Shown here one piece after another: positions 31,838-40,471 of a stretch of 40,471 nt of DNA (position 1 is the first letter of the stretch; the number at the start of each line of letters is the position of its first letter). A program made the position numbers and the translations under genes. The notes beneath the pieces were generated by a model. That model saw only the letters and a program-made list of their open reading frames with translations, did not search any database and was not told the DNA's origin. The stretch comes from Planctomyces sp. GTDB lineage: Bacteria; Planctomycetota; Planctomycetia; Planctomycetales; Planctomycetaceae. The stretch is taken from NCBI GenBank assembly GCA_005778225.1, contig SXPC01000193.1, positions 1 through 40,471 of the forward strand. Direction: 5' to 3'.

Positions 31838-33244
31838 CTATTTCCCCAACCGCACATCCACACTCGCCAAATGTGCCGTCAATCCCTCCGTATTCGCCAT
31901 CGTCGCCACATCATCCCGATCCGCAGCGAGCGCCCGCTTGTCATACCCGATGATCGACGACCGCTTGAGAAAATCGTTCGCGCACAGCCCATTGGCAAAC
32001 CTCGCCGTCCCCCCTGTTGGCAGAACGTGTGACGGGCCTGCGACATAGTCGCCGAGCGCGACCGGCGTGTCATGCCCCATGAAAATCGCCCCCGCATTCT
32101 GCACTTTCGCGAGCATCGTCTCCGGATCCTTCGTCGAAATGTGCAGGTGCTCCGTGGCGAGGTCGTCTGTCAGCTGAGCGGCATGGTCTTCATCTTTCGC
32201 GATGATAAACGCTCCATACTCATTCAGGCAACGTGTCGCCTGATCGCCACGGGAGAGTTGTGCCAGTTGTTTCTCCAGCGACTTGATGACTTCCGCGACC
32301 AGCAGCTCATGCCACGTAATCAACACCGCTGACCCTGGATCGTGTTCGGCCTGCGAAATCAGATCGCTTGCCACGTAGTCAGGATTTGCCGTCTCATCCG
32401 CCAGTACAATCACCTCGCTCGGCCCTGCGATGCTGTCGATATCGACCTGGCCGAATACAAACCGCTTCGCGAGCGCGACGAACAGATTCCCCGGCCCGAC
32501 GATCTTATCCACCGGCGCGATCCCCTCGACCCCATACGCCATCGCCGCAACCGCCTGTGCACCCCCCATGCGATAAACTTCGCTCACCCCAATCTCGTGA
32601 CAGGCCGCCAGCAGTTGCTGATTATAACTCCCAAATGGCGTCGGCGGAGCCACGACGACAATCTCTTTCACCCCCGCAACCTGTGCCGGCACGGCTGTCA
32701 TCAACAGCGTCGAAGGATATGCCGCTGCTCCGCCGGGGACACAGATTCCGATCCGTTTCATCGGCAGGTAACGCAGCCCCAGCTGAATCGTCCCCCCACC
32801 CTTCTGACGCGAGATGTTCACATCCGTCGAAAGAATCGCTGACTGGAACTCTCGAACCTGATCCGCAATGCAACGAATCGTTTTCAGAAATGCGGGATCG
32901 ACTGCTTTGTACGCCGCTTCCAGTTCTTCTAGCGGGACTCGCAGTTCGCTCGCCGACAGTTCCTTCTTATCCAGTTTGCTGTTGTACTCCAGGAGCGCCG
33001 CCATCCCGCGCGTTTTGACATCCTTGCAGATCCGCTCCACCACCTGCGAGGGCGTCAGCGACTCGCCGAACAGCGCAATCGTCCGCGCCTTCCCCGCTTC
33101 CGAGACGACGTTTCCGTCCGGACTCAGCTTGTCCCGCAATTCCGCGAACTGTTTCAGCGACCCTTCCTGACGCGCATCAATCACGTTCATTTTGAGTCCG
33201 CTGACGCTGGTCGAATTCGCGTTTGTTGATCCCTGTGCTGACAT
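31838..33244 (-). CDS. hisD: Histidinol dehydrogenase
   Basis: HisD oxidises L-histidinol to histidine in two NAD-dependent steps with a zinc ion. The 468-aa protein is recognised by KRIGICVPGGAAAYPSTLLM, DSIAGPSEVIVLAD, SQAEHDPGSAVLIT and EHLHI, the catalytic Glu-His pair. ATG 33244 has AGGA just upstream. An alternative ATG at 33190 (MNVIDARQEG) would give 450 aa, closer to the family length. No other his gene is adjacent, so the pathway genes are dispersed. Confidence 0.94.
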   Translation of the reverse strand: MSAQGSTNANSTSVSGLKMNVIDARQEGSLKQFAELRDKLSPDGNVVSEAGKARTIALFGESLTPSQVVERICKDVKTRGMAALLEYNSKLDKKELSASELRVPLEELEAAYKAVDPAFLKTIRCIADQVREFQSAILSTDVNISRQKGGGTIQLGLRYLPMKRIGICVPGGAAAYPSTLLMTAVPAQVAGVKEIVVVAPPTPFGSYNQQLLAACHEIGVSEVYRMGGAQAVAAMAYGVEGIAPVDKIVGPGNLFVALAKRFVFGQVDIDSIAGPSEVIVLADETANPDYVASDLISQAEHDPGSAVLITWHELLVAEVIKSLEKQLAQLSRGDQATRCLNEYGAFIIAKDEDHAAQLTDDLATEHLHISTKDPETMLAKVQNAGAIFMGHDTPVALGDYVAGPSHVLPTGGTARFANGLCANDFLKRSSIIGYDKRALAADRDDVATMANTEGLTAHLASVDVRLGK

Positions 33245-33497
33245 GTAAGTCCTGTGGAAATATGGCTTTCCGCCGATTGATTGATTTGTGCGCGAAATTG
33301 TCGTTTTTCGACGAGTCCCGCAAGAAAATTCCCAAAAACGACGATTGGATCTCCTGCCAGGCAGAATATGATCTCAACCGACGTCACGCCGTTTCCTATA
33401 ATAGACCGCGTTCCGCATCATCATTCTCGAAAAGCATAGCCAGGAACGCAACTCACCGCCTCGTGACACGCGTCCAGACTCCGCTCTATGGCACTTT

Positions 33498-34625
33498 ATG
33501 GCTCCGACATCGACGCTTTCAGCAGTAGACACCGTGACGAACACCACCCACAAGACTCCTGAGATCAACCTCCGCAGCGACACCGAAACCAAGCCCACGC
33601 CCGCCATGCGTGAAGCCATTTTCCACGCCGTCGTCGGCGATGACATGGTCGGCGAAGACCCCACCACCAATCGCCTCGAAGCCATGGTCGCCGAAATGTG
33701 CGGTATGGAAGCAGCTGTCTTTGCTCCCTCGGGAACCATGACAAACCAGCTGGCCGTCAAGGTTCACTGCCAGCCCGGCGACGAACTCTACATCGAAGAG
33801 CACGGCCACATCGCCAACTACGAAGCCGGCGGCCCTGCCCTGCTCAGCGGTGTCACCTGCAAGCACGTCAAAGGTTCCTTCGGCATGCTTGATGTCGAAG
33901 AACTCGAAAAAGCCTGGCGACCACCCAGCATCCACTTCCCCACTCCGCGCCTCCTCTGTCTGGAAAACACCACCAACATCGGCGGCGGCAAAGCTTATCC
34001 ACTCGATCAATACCTCCGCGTCTGTGAATGGGGACGCAACCGCGGCCTCAAGCTCCACCTCGACGGTGCCCGCGTCTTCAACGCCGTCGTCGCCCGTGGC
34101 TATACCCTCCGGGATATCTGCGATCCCCTCGATTCGATCTCGATCTGCCTCTCCAAAGGCCTCGGCTGCCCCGTCGGCTCCATCCTCGTCGGCAACAAAG
34201 AAGACATGCAGAAGGCCAGACGCTTCCGCAAAGTCTTCGGCGGAGCCATGCGTCAGGTCGGTATCCTCGCCGCCGCCGCCATTTACGCTCTCGAAAATCA
34301 CATCGACCGCTTAGCTGACGACCACAAACTCGCCAAAGTCCTCGCCCAAGGCCTCGCGACTGTCCCCGGCTTGAAGATCAACGTCGACGACGTCGAAACC
34401 AACATCATCTTCTTCGAAGTCGACCCAGCCGTCGGCTCCGCCACCGACTTCGTCGCCCAGATGTCAAAACACGGCCTTCACTTCTACGCCATGGGCCGCC
34501 AACGCATCCGCGCCTTGACCCACCTCGACGTCAACGCCACCCAAATACAGCAGGCCCTCGAAATCGTCCGCCGAGAAACCCCCCACATCCGCCAAAACCA
34601 ATCCTCCACCTCCGCCAGCTACTAA
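33498..34625 (+). CDS. ltaE: Low-specificity L-threonine aldolase
   Basis: A PLP enzyme that cleaves L-threonine (and allo-threonine) to glycine and acetaldehyde. The 375-aa product has the N-terminal INLRSDTETKPTPAMREAI, the PSGTMTNQLA phosphate-binding block, LHLDGARVFNA with the cofactor Asp, and the PLP lysine in CLSKGLGCPVGS. The order and length match the family. It faces away from hisD across a shared 253-nt region. Confidence 0.92.
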   Translation: MAPTSTLSAVDTVTNTTHKTPEINLRSDTETKPTPAMREAIFHAVVGDDMVGEDPTTNRLEAMVAEMCGMEAAVFAPSGTMTNQLAVKVHCQPGDELYIEEHGHIANYEAGGPALLSGVTCKHVKGSFGMLDVEELEKAWRPPSIHFPTPRLLCLENTTNIGGGKAYPLDQYLRVCEWGRNRGLKLHLDGARVFNAVVARGYTLRDICDPLDSISICLSKGLGCPVGSILVGNKEDMQKARRFRKVFGGAMRQVGILAAAAIYALENHIDRLADDHKLAKVLAQGLATVPGLKINVDDVETNIIFFEVDPAVGSATDFVAQMSKHGLHFYAMGRQRIRALTHLDVNATQIQQALEIVRRETPHIRQNQSSTSASY

Positions 34626-34949
34626 CGAACTCATGCCTTCTCCCCCCGGGAGAAGGTGCCGAAGGCGGATGAGGGAAACGCGCCAACAAGCTCACGAAAA
34701 ATTCAAAATACTCACGAGGGCACCTCACGCACCATTCTTGGTGGTGATGACAATAGCTCCCCTGCTCCCCCAGTTCACCCGCTCACCCATCAACACTCGC
34801 CCATCCCACAGAAACGTGTTGATGTGCCCGCATCCCCCCGCGTATACTGTTAAAATCCCCCGTCATCACTCAATCGTGTTTGTTTCACTGAATCATGATC
34901 GTCTGCTCACTTTTTTCCCCCGGCTCCTGCACTCGTTGTCTCGCTCGCA
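34626..34949. repeat. Intergenic region with CTTCTCCCC...GGATGAGGG repeat
   Basis: A repeat copy is at 34636-34675 (CCTTCTCCCCCCGGGAGAAG, then GCCGAAGGCGGATGAGGG). The remaining bases are C-rich, with no convincing gene. The promoter of the FlgM-like gene should lie towards the right end. Confidence 0.75.
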
Positions 34950-35180
34950 GTGGACGAATCGGATCTGGCCCCTATGATGTCATCACCCGATGAACCAGAT
35001 CAAAACCCCGGATCGGATGACGGCTTGACTCCTCGCGAAAAAAGACTCCAGGAAATCAAAGCCGCGATCGAAAACGGCACCTACGATACCGATGAAAAGC
35101 TCGAACAGGCCCTTAGTCGCATGTTCGACAGCGTCACGGATGATGACGACAAACCTCGATCCAAAAAACGCAAACCATAA
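34950..35180 (+). CDS. FlgM-like small protein
   Basis: The 76-aa product contains EKRLQEIKAAIENGTYDTDE followed by a helical end (KLEQALSRMFDSV), the pattern of FlgM, which binds and inhibits the flagellar sigma factor 28. The N-terminus is acidic and disordered and the C-terminus basic (RSKKRKP). A GTG start at 34950 is used; ATG 34974 is an alternative. It precedes a fur gene by 99 nt. Flagellar genes are not adjacent, so the partner is unknown. Confidence 0.65.
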   Translation: MDESDLAPMMSSPDEPDQNPGSDDGLTPREKRLQEIKAAIENGTYDTDEKLEQALSRMFDSVTDDDDKPRSKKRKP

Positions 35181-35279
35181 TCTCGATTCCCGTCCGAGCC
35201 GCGACCAACAGGGAGCGCACTCCGCCGATACCAATATCAACTTCCCATCTCTCGCCAGAATCAAAGAGTCAGGAATCCC

Positions 35280-35771
35280 GTGTTAGGTAGTGTTGAAGTC
35301 TCCGCGACCCCCAAAGAGAAATTCCGTGAGTTCCTGGCGACCAAGAAGATGCGCCTGACTCCCGAACGTGAAATCATCATCGAAGAAGTCTTCTCCGATC
35401 ACGAACACTTCGACGCTGAAGAAATGGTCAACCGCCTCTCCCGACGCAAAGACAGCAAACGCGTCTCCCGCTCGACCGTCTACCGCACACTCTCCCAGCT
35501 GGAAGAAGCAGGCCTGCTCCGTCGCGTCGCCCGCAACAACGACCGCGAAATCTACGAACACGACTACGGCTACCCCCAGCACGATCACCTGATCTGCAAA
35601 AAATGCGGCAGCCTCGAAGAATTCCACAACGAACAAATCTCCGAACTCATCAAACAGATCGCCGAACAGAACACCTTCCTCCTCGAAGGCCACCGCCTCG
35701 AAGTCTACGGCATCTGCCGCCAATGCTTAAAACCCCCCGTCCGCAGACACCGCCGCTTAGACATGGTCTAA
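35280..35771 (+). CDS. Fur-family transcriptional regulator
   Basis: The 163-aa product has an N-terminal winged helix (LTPEREIIIEEVF; SRSTVYRTLSQLEEAGLL), the regulatory-metal histidines in YPQHDHLICKKCG and a second cysteine pair (CRQC) for the structural zinc. It starts with GTG 35280, with AGGA six bases upstream. Fur, Zur and PerR cannot be distinguished by eye. Confidence 0.92.
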   Translation: MLGSVEVSATPKEKFREFLATKKMRLTPEREIIIEEVFSDHEHFDAEEMVNRLSRRKDSKRVSRSTVYRTLSQLEEAGLLRRVARNNDREIYEHDYGYPQHDHLICKKCGSLEEFHNEQISELIKQIAEQNTFLLEGHRLEVYGICRQCLKPPVRRHRRLDMV

Positions 35772-36087
35772 AATATTTAGCCCCCGTTGACCCACCGGGG
35801 GCAATCCGCTCTCACTAACCATCCGCGCTCATTCGCTAACCAACTGCTCCGGGCAAACTTGCTCACCCCAAGCAATACCTCTCGCATTGCACTCGACCAA
35901 TCATCGACTCGACGGTGTCTCCCATACCCCAGATGTGCCACTGCTGGCTTGCCCAGCAGTGCAGGCTCAGAGATGATCATCAGGGTGCCACTGGCTATGC
36001 CAGTGCCGATTTCATTTCACGGTTCCGACAACAAATCGACTCTGCTGATTGACTCTCGATCCCCTCCCCCGTCCCGCGAGTCCCACC
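35772..36087. repeat. Intergenic palindromes and repeat unit A
   Basis: CACTGCTGG...CCAGCAGTG (35938-35961) and CACTGGC...GCCAGTG (35986-36005) are hairpins. The unit GGGTGCCACTGGCTAT (35983 on) to CAAATCGACTCTGCTGA recurs at 36418-36473. No gene is convincing. Confidence 0.75.
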
Positions 36088-36351
36088 ATGTCCGACCTCA
36101 CCCCACGCTGGATCATCATCAAAGCCGCTCTTTTTCTCTTCACCGGCTTCCTCGCCGCCGGCTACCTCCTCTGGTCCAACCCGACGTTCCAGTTCGCCTT
36201 CTTCCTGATCGTCGCCATCTGGAGCTTCTGCCGCTTCTACTACTTCGCCTTCTACGTCATCCAACACTACATCGACCCTACCTACCGCTTCGACGGCCTC
36301 TGGTCTGCAGGTCTCTACCTCTGGAAACACCGTCGCCGCACTCCACGATGA
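36088..36351 (+). CDS. Small membrane protein, unknown
   Basis: The 87-aa product (MSDLTPRWIIIKAALFLFTG...) has two membrane helices (about residues 9-29 and 35-58), aromatic-rich, then YYFAFYVIQHYIDPTYRFDG and a basic end (KHRRRTPR). No family recognised. The gene is bracketed by two diverged copies of a repeat (35983 and 36418). Confidence 0.65.
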   Translation: MSDLTPRWIIIKAALFLFTGFLAAGYLLWSNPTFQFAFFLIVAIWSFCRFYYFAFYVIQHYIDPTYRFDGLWSAGLYLWKHRRRTPR

Positions 36352-36564
36352 ACGCCGCAAATCCCATCACTCCCCACCAACCCTCCCGTCTGCCTCACCG
36401 CCTCAAACACAATCACCGGGTGCCACTGGCTATCTCACAAAACGATTCCAACAGCAAATCGACTCTGCTGAATGACGCTCACCCCTACAATCGGTCCCCC
36501 CGAACTGTTTGACACCCCTCTGCTGGGCTGATGCACTGGTTGCTGAGAAGAGTTCGGCATTCTG
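36352..36564. repeat. Repeat unit B and spacer
   Basis: GGGTGCCACTGGCTAT (36418 on), then CAAATCGACTCTGCTGA near 36456-36473, matches the unit at 35983 in order and spacing with a small deletion. No gene is evident. Confidence 0.7.
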
Positions 36565-37071
36565 TCACTCCCCCACCAACCCACCCGTCTGCCTCACCGC
36601 CTCATACACAATCGCCGTCGCCGTACTCGCCAGATTCAGACTCCGCACATCCTCCAGCATTGGTAGCTTCACCCGCCTCTCCGGCACCGCATCCCGAATC
36701 GACGCCGGCAACCCCTGTGACTCGCTCCCAAACAACAACACATCCCCCCGCTCGAATTTGACCTCCCAAGCCAGCTTTGTGGCAAACTTCGTCAGGCACC
36801 AGATCCTCTTCGAAGGACACTTCACCACGAAGTCCTCCCAGTCATCCACCACTTCACAATTCACATGCTTCCAATAATCCATCCCCGCTCGTCGCAAATG
36901 CTTTTCATCCAGATGAAATCCCAGCGGACGAATCAGCCACAGCTTCGCCCCGATCGCCAGACACGTCCGTCCAATATTCCCCGTATTCTGCGGGATTTCC
37001 GGCTGAAACAGCACTACATGAAACAGCGGTTCGGACCTCATCGGGACACTAGCTTCCAGTTGCTCACTCAT
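36565..37071 (-). CDS. trmL: tRNA (cytidine/uridine(34)-2'-O)-methyltransferase
   Basis: TrmL methylates the ribose of the wobble base in tRNA-Leu. The 168-aa SPOUT-fold protein has [30 protein letters not shown] and the C-terminal knot element ([18 protein letters not shown]), all diagnostic. ATG 37071 is chosen; ATG 37041 is possible and the frame is open to 37110. Confidence 0.93.
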   Translation of the reverse strand: MSEQLEASVPMRSEPLFHVVLFQPEIPQNTGNIGRTCLAIGAKLWLIRPLGFHLDEKHLRRAGMDYWKHVNCEVVDDWEDFVVKCPSKRIWCLTKFATKLAWEVKFERGDVLLFGSESQGLPASIRDAVPERRVKLPMLEDVRSLNLASTATAIVYEAVRQTGGLVGE

Positions 37072-37269
37072 CAAAATCCGCTTCAAAATCTCTACGACAA
37101 TCACTCTCAAAACGCATCGCCGCGCCCCGCCAAAGCAGCAAACCCTGCGCTCATCATACCTCCCGACGCAATCCAGCCATCAGGCCCCGTCCAGAAAGTC
37201 TGAAATTTTAGCGATCTCTCAAGGCTTCTTCTGGAAAACGCCCTAAGACGTGATACTGTATAGCCTCAT

Positions 37270-37337
37270 AGTCCCCAAATTACCCATTCAATGCAACCGG
37301 CATGGCTGCCAATGTTGAATGACGCAGTCTGGGGACT
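37270..37337. promoter_or_regulatory. Nested inverted repeats upstream of the YTV gene
   Basis: AGTCCCC (37270-37276) with GGGGACT (37331-37337), enclosing CATTCAA (37285-37291) with TTGAATG (37315-37321). The pairs nest around a 23-nt centre, about 55 nt before the gene. They may form an mRNA leader structure or a protein site. Confidence 0.5.
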
Positions 37338-37391
37338 CTTCGCAAGATCGCCAGCCAGTTCATTCCACATCTAGTTTAAGGAGCATTGAGT

Positions 37392-39140
37392 ATGATTCGT
37401 CGGGCGTTTCAAATTGCCCTCGGTCTGGTCGTCACAGCAGTATTTGCTGTCCCCACCGAGGCAGGATTGTTGTGCTTGGCACACCGCAGTTGCGGACCCA
37501 AGCGTTGTATGACCTGCTGCGACAGCGGCTGCGGTCCAGTTGTCGAAAATGGTTGCTGCGGTGCTGCAGCCCCTGCTGCCTGTGCCCCAGCCTACCAGGA
37601 AGTCGAGCGAACCGTCATGGTTCCTCAAATGACCACAGAAGCTCGCACCGTCATGGTCACCGAGTATCAGACTCAAGCTCAAGAACGCACCATCACCGTT
37701 TACGAAAACCATCCCAAGACTGAAACTCGCACCCGCACCGTCAATAAGCCTGTCTCGAAAGAAGTCGAGCAGACTTACACCGTGATGGTCCCGTCGACGG
37801 AAACCAAGACCGCCACGCGCACGGTCAACAAGATGGTCCCACGCGAAGTCACGCGTGAGTACACCGTCCAGGTTCCTTACACGGAAACCAAGACCGGTAC
37901 CCGCACCGTCAAGAAGGCCGTTCCACGCGAAGAAACTCGCGAATACACCGTCATGGTTCCATACACGGAAACCAAAACGGCCACCCGCACTGTCAAGAAG
38001 GCCGTGCCACGCGAAGAAACCCGTGAGTACACCGTCCAGGTTCCAACCGTTGAAACCCGCACGGCGACCCGCAAGGTTCAAAAGCCAGTTCAACGTGAAG
38101 TTGAGCAGACCTACACCGTCAACGTCCCTTACACCGAAACCCGCTCTGCGACCCGCAAGGTCATGAAGCAGGTCCCACGTGAAGTCACGACCGAGTACAC
38201 CGTCATGGTCCCATCAACCGAGACCAAGACCGCCACTCGCACGGTCTACAACCGCGTTCCAGTCACCAAGACCCGCACTGTTTCTGTCAACACAGGACAC
38301 TGGGAAACTCAAACCGTCGAAGTCCCATCAACCAACCCTTGCTGCCCGCCACAAACCTGCTGCAAGAAGGTCTGGGTCCCAGGCTGTGAAACCAAAGAAT
38401 GCCCCTACACCGTTTACGAGTGTCAGGCGTCTGAGCAAGAGTACTCTTACAACGTGACCACCTGTCATCCAGAAACCCGTACCCGTACTTGCACTGTCTA
38501 CGATTGCGTGACCGAAGACGTTCCTTACGAGTACACCGTCTCTCTGTGCAAGCCAGAGACCCGTACCCGTACCGTCACTGTCTGCGATTACGAATGTGTC
38601 GACGAAGAGTACACCTACAACGTCACCGTCTGTAAGCCAGAAACCCGCACTCAAACCGTCACCGTCTGTGACTGGGTCGACGAACAAGTCGAGTACACCT
38701 ACTGCGTCCAGGCCTGCAAGCCAGAGACCCGTACTCAAACCGTCACTGTCTGCGACTGGGTTGATGAGCAAGTCGAATACACCTACTGCGTCCAGGCTTG
38801 CAAAACCGAAACCCGCACAGCGACCTGCACTGTCTACGACTGCGTTCCTGAAACTCAGGAATACAGCTACAACGTCACCGTCTGCAAACCAGAGACTCGT
38901 ACTCGCATGGTCACTGTCTGCGAATACGTTCCTGAAGAGCAAACCTACGAAGTGACCGTCAACGAGTGCGTGCCAGTCGAGAAGACCATCACCACCAACG
39001 TCTGCGTTCCAGTTCAAGTCGAAAAACAAATCAACGTCCAGGTCTGCAAAATGGTTCCACAAACCATTACCTGCAAAGTCCCAGTCGCACCAGCCTGCAC
39101 CGCCTGTGCTCCAGCTGCCGCCCCATGCGGATGCAACTGA
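37392..39140 (+). CDS. Secreted YTV-repeat, cysteine-rich wall-type protein
   Basis: The 582-aa protein has a signal peptide (MIRRAFQIALGLVVTAVFAV, cleavage near TEA) and a Cys-rich N-terminal part. About eight repeats of the type (E)YTVxVPxxETKTATRTVxK follow. In the second half the repeats change to cysteine-containing versions (CKPETRTxTVTVCD with YTYxV). The YTV domain is known from planctomycetes, where such proteins are linked to the cell wall, probably through disulfides. ATG 37392 follows AAGGAG at 7 nt; an upstream TTG at 37386 is less likely. Bases inside repeats are similar, so recent repeat duplication is likely. Confidence 0.9.
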   Translation: MIRRAFQIALGLVVTAVFAVPTEAGLLCLAHRSCGPKRCMTCCDSGCGPVVENGCCGAAAPAACAPAYQEVERTVMVPQMTTEARTVMVTEYQTQAQERTITVYENHPKTETRTRTVNKPVSKEVEQTYTVMVPSTETKTATRTVNKMVPREVTREYTVQVPYTETKTGTRTVKKAVPREETREYTVMVPYTETKTATRTVKKAVPREETREYTVQVPTVETRTATRKVQKPVQREVEQTYTVNVPYTETRSATRKVMKQVPREVTTEYTVMVPSTETKTATRTVYNRVPVTKTRTVSVNTGHWETQTVEVPSTNPCCPPQTCCKKVWVPGCETKECPYTVYECQASEQEYSYNVTTCHPETRTRTCTVYDCVTEDVPYEYTVSLCKPETRTRTVTVCDYECVDEEYTYNVTVCKPETRTQTVTVCDWVDEQVEYTYCVQACKPETRTQTVTVCDWVDEQVEYTYCVQACKTETRTATCTVYDCVPETQEYSYNVTVCKPETRTRMVTVCEYVPEEQTYEVTVNECVPVEKTITTNVCVPVQVEKQINVQVCKMVPQTITCKVPVAPACTACAPAAAPCGCN

Positions 39141-39174
39141 TCCCAGCCTGATCTGATTTGATTCCCAACAGAAA

Positions 39175-39207
39175 ACACCCTGCCCCAACAAGCAGGGTGT
39201 TTTTTTG
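39175..39207 (+). terminator. Intrinsic terminator of the YTV gene
   Basis: ACACCCTGC (39175-39183) pairs with GCAGGGTGT (39192-39200), followed by a run of T. Confidence 0.92.
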
Positions 39208-39217
39208 GCCATACCTC

Positions 39218-39258
39218 CCTTCTCCCCCGGGAGAATGTGCCCTAAGGGCGGATGAGGG
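39218..39258. repeat. CTTCTCCCC...GGATGAGGG repeat copy
   Basis: CCTTCTCCCCCGGGAGAA followed by TGTGCCC and GGGCGGATGAGGG. A fragment of the other repeat family (GTCTTCGAACCGCACC) lies near 39363. Confidence 0.8.
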
Positions 39259-39396
39259 CATCGCGCCAACAAACTCTCACCAACGCAAAAAATATCCGAG
39301 GGCAAACCCCTACTCTCTTCCGCTGTTTCTTCTGACTCTGCAAAAAAGCCGAACGCAGGCGAGTCTTCGAACCGCACCCCATTCGCTCCTGGCCCC

Positions 39397-40023
39397 TCAC
39401 GAAATCCCACCAAACTCCACCTTCAGACTTCTCTCCCCGCACTGCGGACAGATCAGCCTCTCCCCCCTGCACTTCCCGATAAAATCAATCTCCAGAGAAC
39501 CACACTGATCACAACACCTCTTCGACAACTTCAGCACTCGCGCCCGATATCGAGACTTCAACCATCTTGAAATCGTCCAGTCAGCACAGACGAGGAATGC
39601 AAAGAGGATGGCCATCGAAATAAATAATGCAAACTTGATCTGATACCACCACAACAATAGATAACTGACCAGAAGAACGCTCAACCCTAGAAGACAGCCT
39701 GCAGAAATCGAATGGTGAATCCTTGGAGATCCAGTGATCGCACCACATTCACGGCAAATCATATTCACAACCAGAAACAATCTCCCGCGGAATGATGCTT
39801 GAGTCCACGTCACATTCAACGCAGCCAATCGACTCGACTCCAAAGGATGCGGCAGGATAACAAATTCGTCGTTTTCATCCAGAAATGCCAAATAACTACC
39901 GGTAACAATTCTCCCACCCTGCTCTGTCCCCGTGATGACCCCCCCTACAAAACCTTCAAATGAAATTTCAGCCGCTCCCGCGGAATCGCACTTCTCGCAA
40001 GATAGTCGATAGAGATCTCCCAT
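39397..40023 (-). CDS. Zinc-ribbon membrane protein, unknown
   Basis: The 208-aa product has Cys pairs at the N-terminus (CEKC), middle (CREC) and C-terminus (CDQCG and CPQCGE), with two adjacent membrane helices (about residues 108-150: LLGLSVLLVSYLLLWWYQIK and ALFISMAILFAFLVCADW). It looks like a membrane protein with zinc-ribbon domains on the cytosolic side. No family recognised. Confidence 0.7.
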   Translation of the reverse strand: MGDLYRLSCEKCDSAGAAEISFEGFVGGVITGTEQGGRIVTGSYLAFLDENDEFVILPHPLESSRLAALNVTWTQASFRGRLFLVVNMICRECGAITGSPRIHHSISAGCLLGLSVLLVSYLLLWWYQIKFALFISMAILFAFLVCADWTISRWLKSRYRARVLKLSKRCCDQCGSLEIDFIGKCRGERLICPQCGERSLKVEFGGIS

Positions 40024-40471
40024 CTTTGCACGATACCAGACACCATCAGGTCAGCCAACATCTCTCGCGATTTCCTCAAACCTGATTTTCAGACTGCCCG
40101 TCTTAATACTCCCTTCCCAAAATCACGCACCCCCAACCCCCTTCCCCTCAACACCTTCTACCCTCCCCTCCCTATGCTCCTTCGCAATCACGCTGTCTAT
40201 ATAACCCCATCCGCGCAACTCTTCCCGGTAAGGTAGAGAGCCCTGTGTCGTGCACACACCGGATTCTCACCGTTGAAAATCAATAAGACAAAAATCAGCC
40301 GATCAAAAACTCGAAAGCAAGTTCACCACAGAGCCATAGAGGTCACGGAGTCGTCAAGCAAAATCCTCCTCCGCATCCCTCTCCCTCCGTGTCCTCCGTG
40401 CCTCTGTGGTCAATTCCCTCTGATCATATTCACAACCAACGATCATCAACATCCGACTAAGCCCCAATCCC
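40024..40471. repeat. Intergenic end of window with CACAGAG-type inverted repeat
   Basis: CACCACAGAG (40323-40332) and CCTCTGTGGT (40411-40420) are the outer ends of an inverted repeat with inner GTCACGGAG and CTCCGTG blocks. It is related to that at 28448. The rest of the 448 nt holds no recognisable gene. Confidence 0.7.

Noticed and set aside
38328-39413. Minus-strand frame of 361 codons
   Set aside because: It is antisense to the YTV repeats and terminator, with periodicity copied from them.
1-40471. CRISPR arrays, tRNA or rRNA genes
   Set aside because: I saw no regularly spaced direct repeats and no cloverleaf or ribosomal RNA sequence; a dedicated search with tRNA and CRISPR finders would be needed to exclude them fully.

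Overview
The window comes from a planctomycete chromosome; no species can be named from it. Lineage markers are a protein built of YTV repeats (37392-39140), a secreted protein with two planctomycete-type cytochrome c modules (2342-4252), a Ser/Thr kinase with a long Pro/Gly/Gln-rich tail, and high-GC intergenic DNA full of small palindromic repeats. Housekeeping genes fill 1-8236 and 22163-40023. The left part has the 3' end of glyA, a FliL-like membrane protein, larE, the cytochrome-like protein, thiO, dtd, a CvpA-like protein and a small, probably frameshifted gene. The right part has accA, the kinase, an HlyD-type adaptor, a HAD phosphatase, two rRNA-methyltransferase-like genes, a lone response regulator, a beta-lactamase-fold hydrolase, hisD, a threonine aldolase, a FlgM-like peptide, a Fur regulator, trmL, the YTV protein and a zinc-ribbon membrane protein.

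Between them lies the main find: a complete-looking filamentous (inovirus-like) prophage, about 13.6 kb, bounded by a 13-bp direct repeat (8249-8261 and 21849-21861). Both copies sit inside 28-bp sequences resembling the XerCD recombination site dif, and no integrase or transposase gene is visible inside, so integration by host XerCD at chromosomal dif is the best explanation. Gene order follows filamentous phages: a candidate ssDNA-binding protein, small accessory genes, an HUH rolling-circle initiator, a 44-aa membrane peptide, a leaderless pVIII-like coat protein followed at once by a terminator, a 56-aa minor-coat candidate, a 676-aa cysteine-rich pIII-like adsorption protein, a pVI-like protein, a Zot/pI assembly ATPase, a pIV-like secretin and a last membrane protein.

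Three additions stand out. First, an AT-richer two-gene cassette (12910-14653) between replication and coat genes encodes an OLD-like AAA ATPase and a Toprim/DUF3226-like partner. It looks like anti-phage defence cargo, and the second gene is joined only through a -1 shift at a run of eight A. Second, a minus-strand operon of five very small genes (17661-18459), with 3-nt gaps or slight overlaps, lies inside the otherwise plus-strand morphogenesis block. Third, there is dense coding and structured DNA: the secretin gene starts 356 nt inside the Zot gene, the pIII-like gene starts 110 nt inside its upstream neighbour, and large hairpins at 11248-11305 and 18538-18636 are candidates for the replication origin and packaging signal.

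Outside the prophage, at least four families of small palindromic repeats occupy the intergenic spaces. One 117-bp MITE-like element supplies the thiO stop codon.
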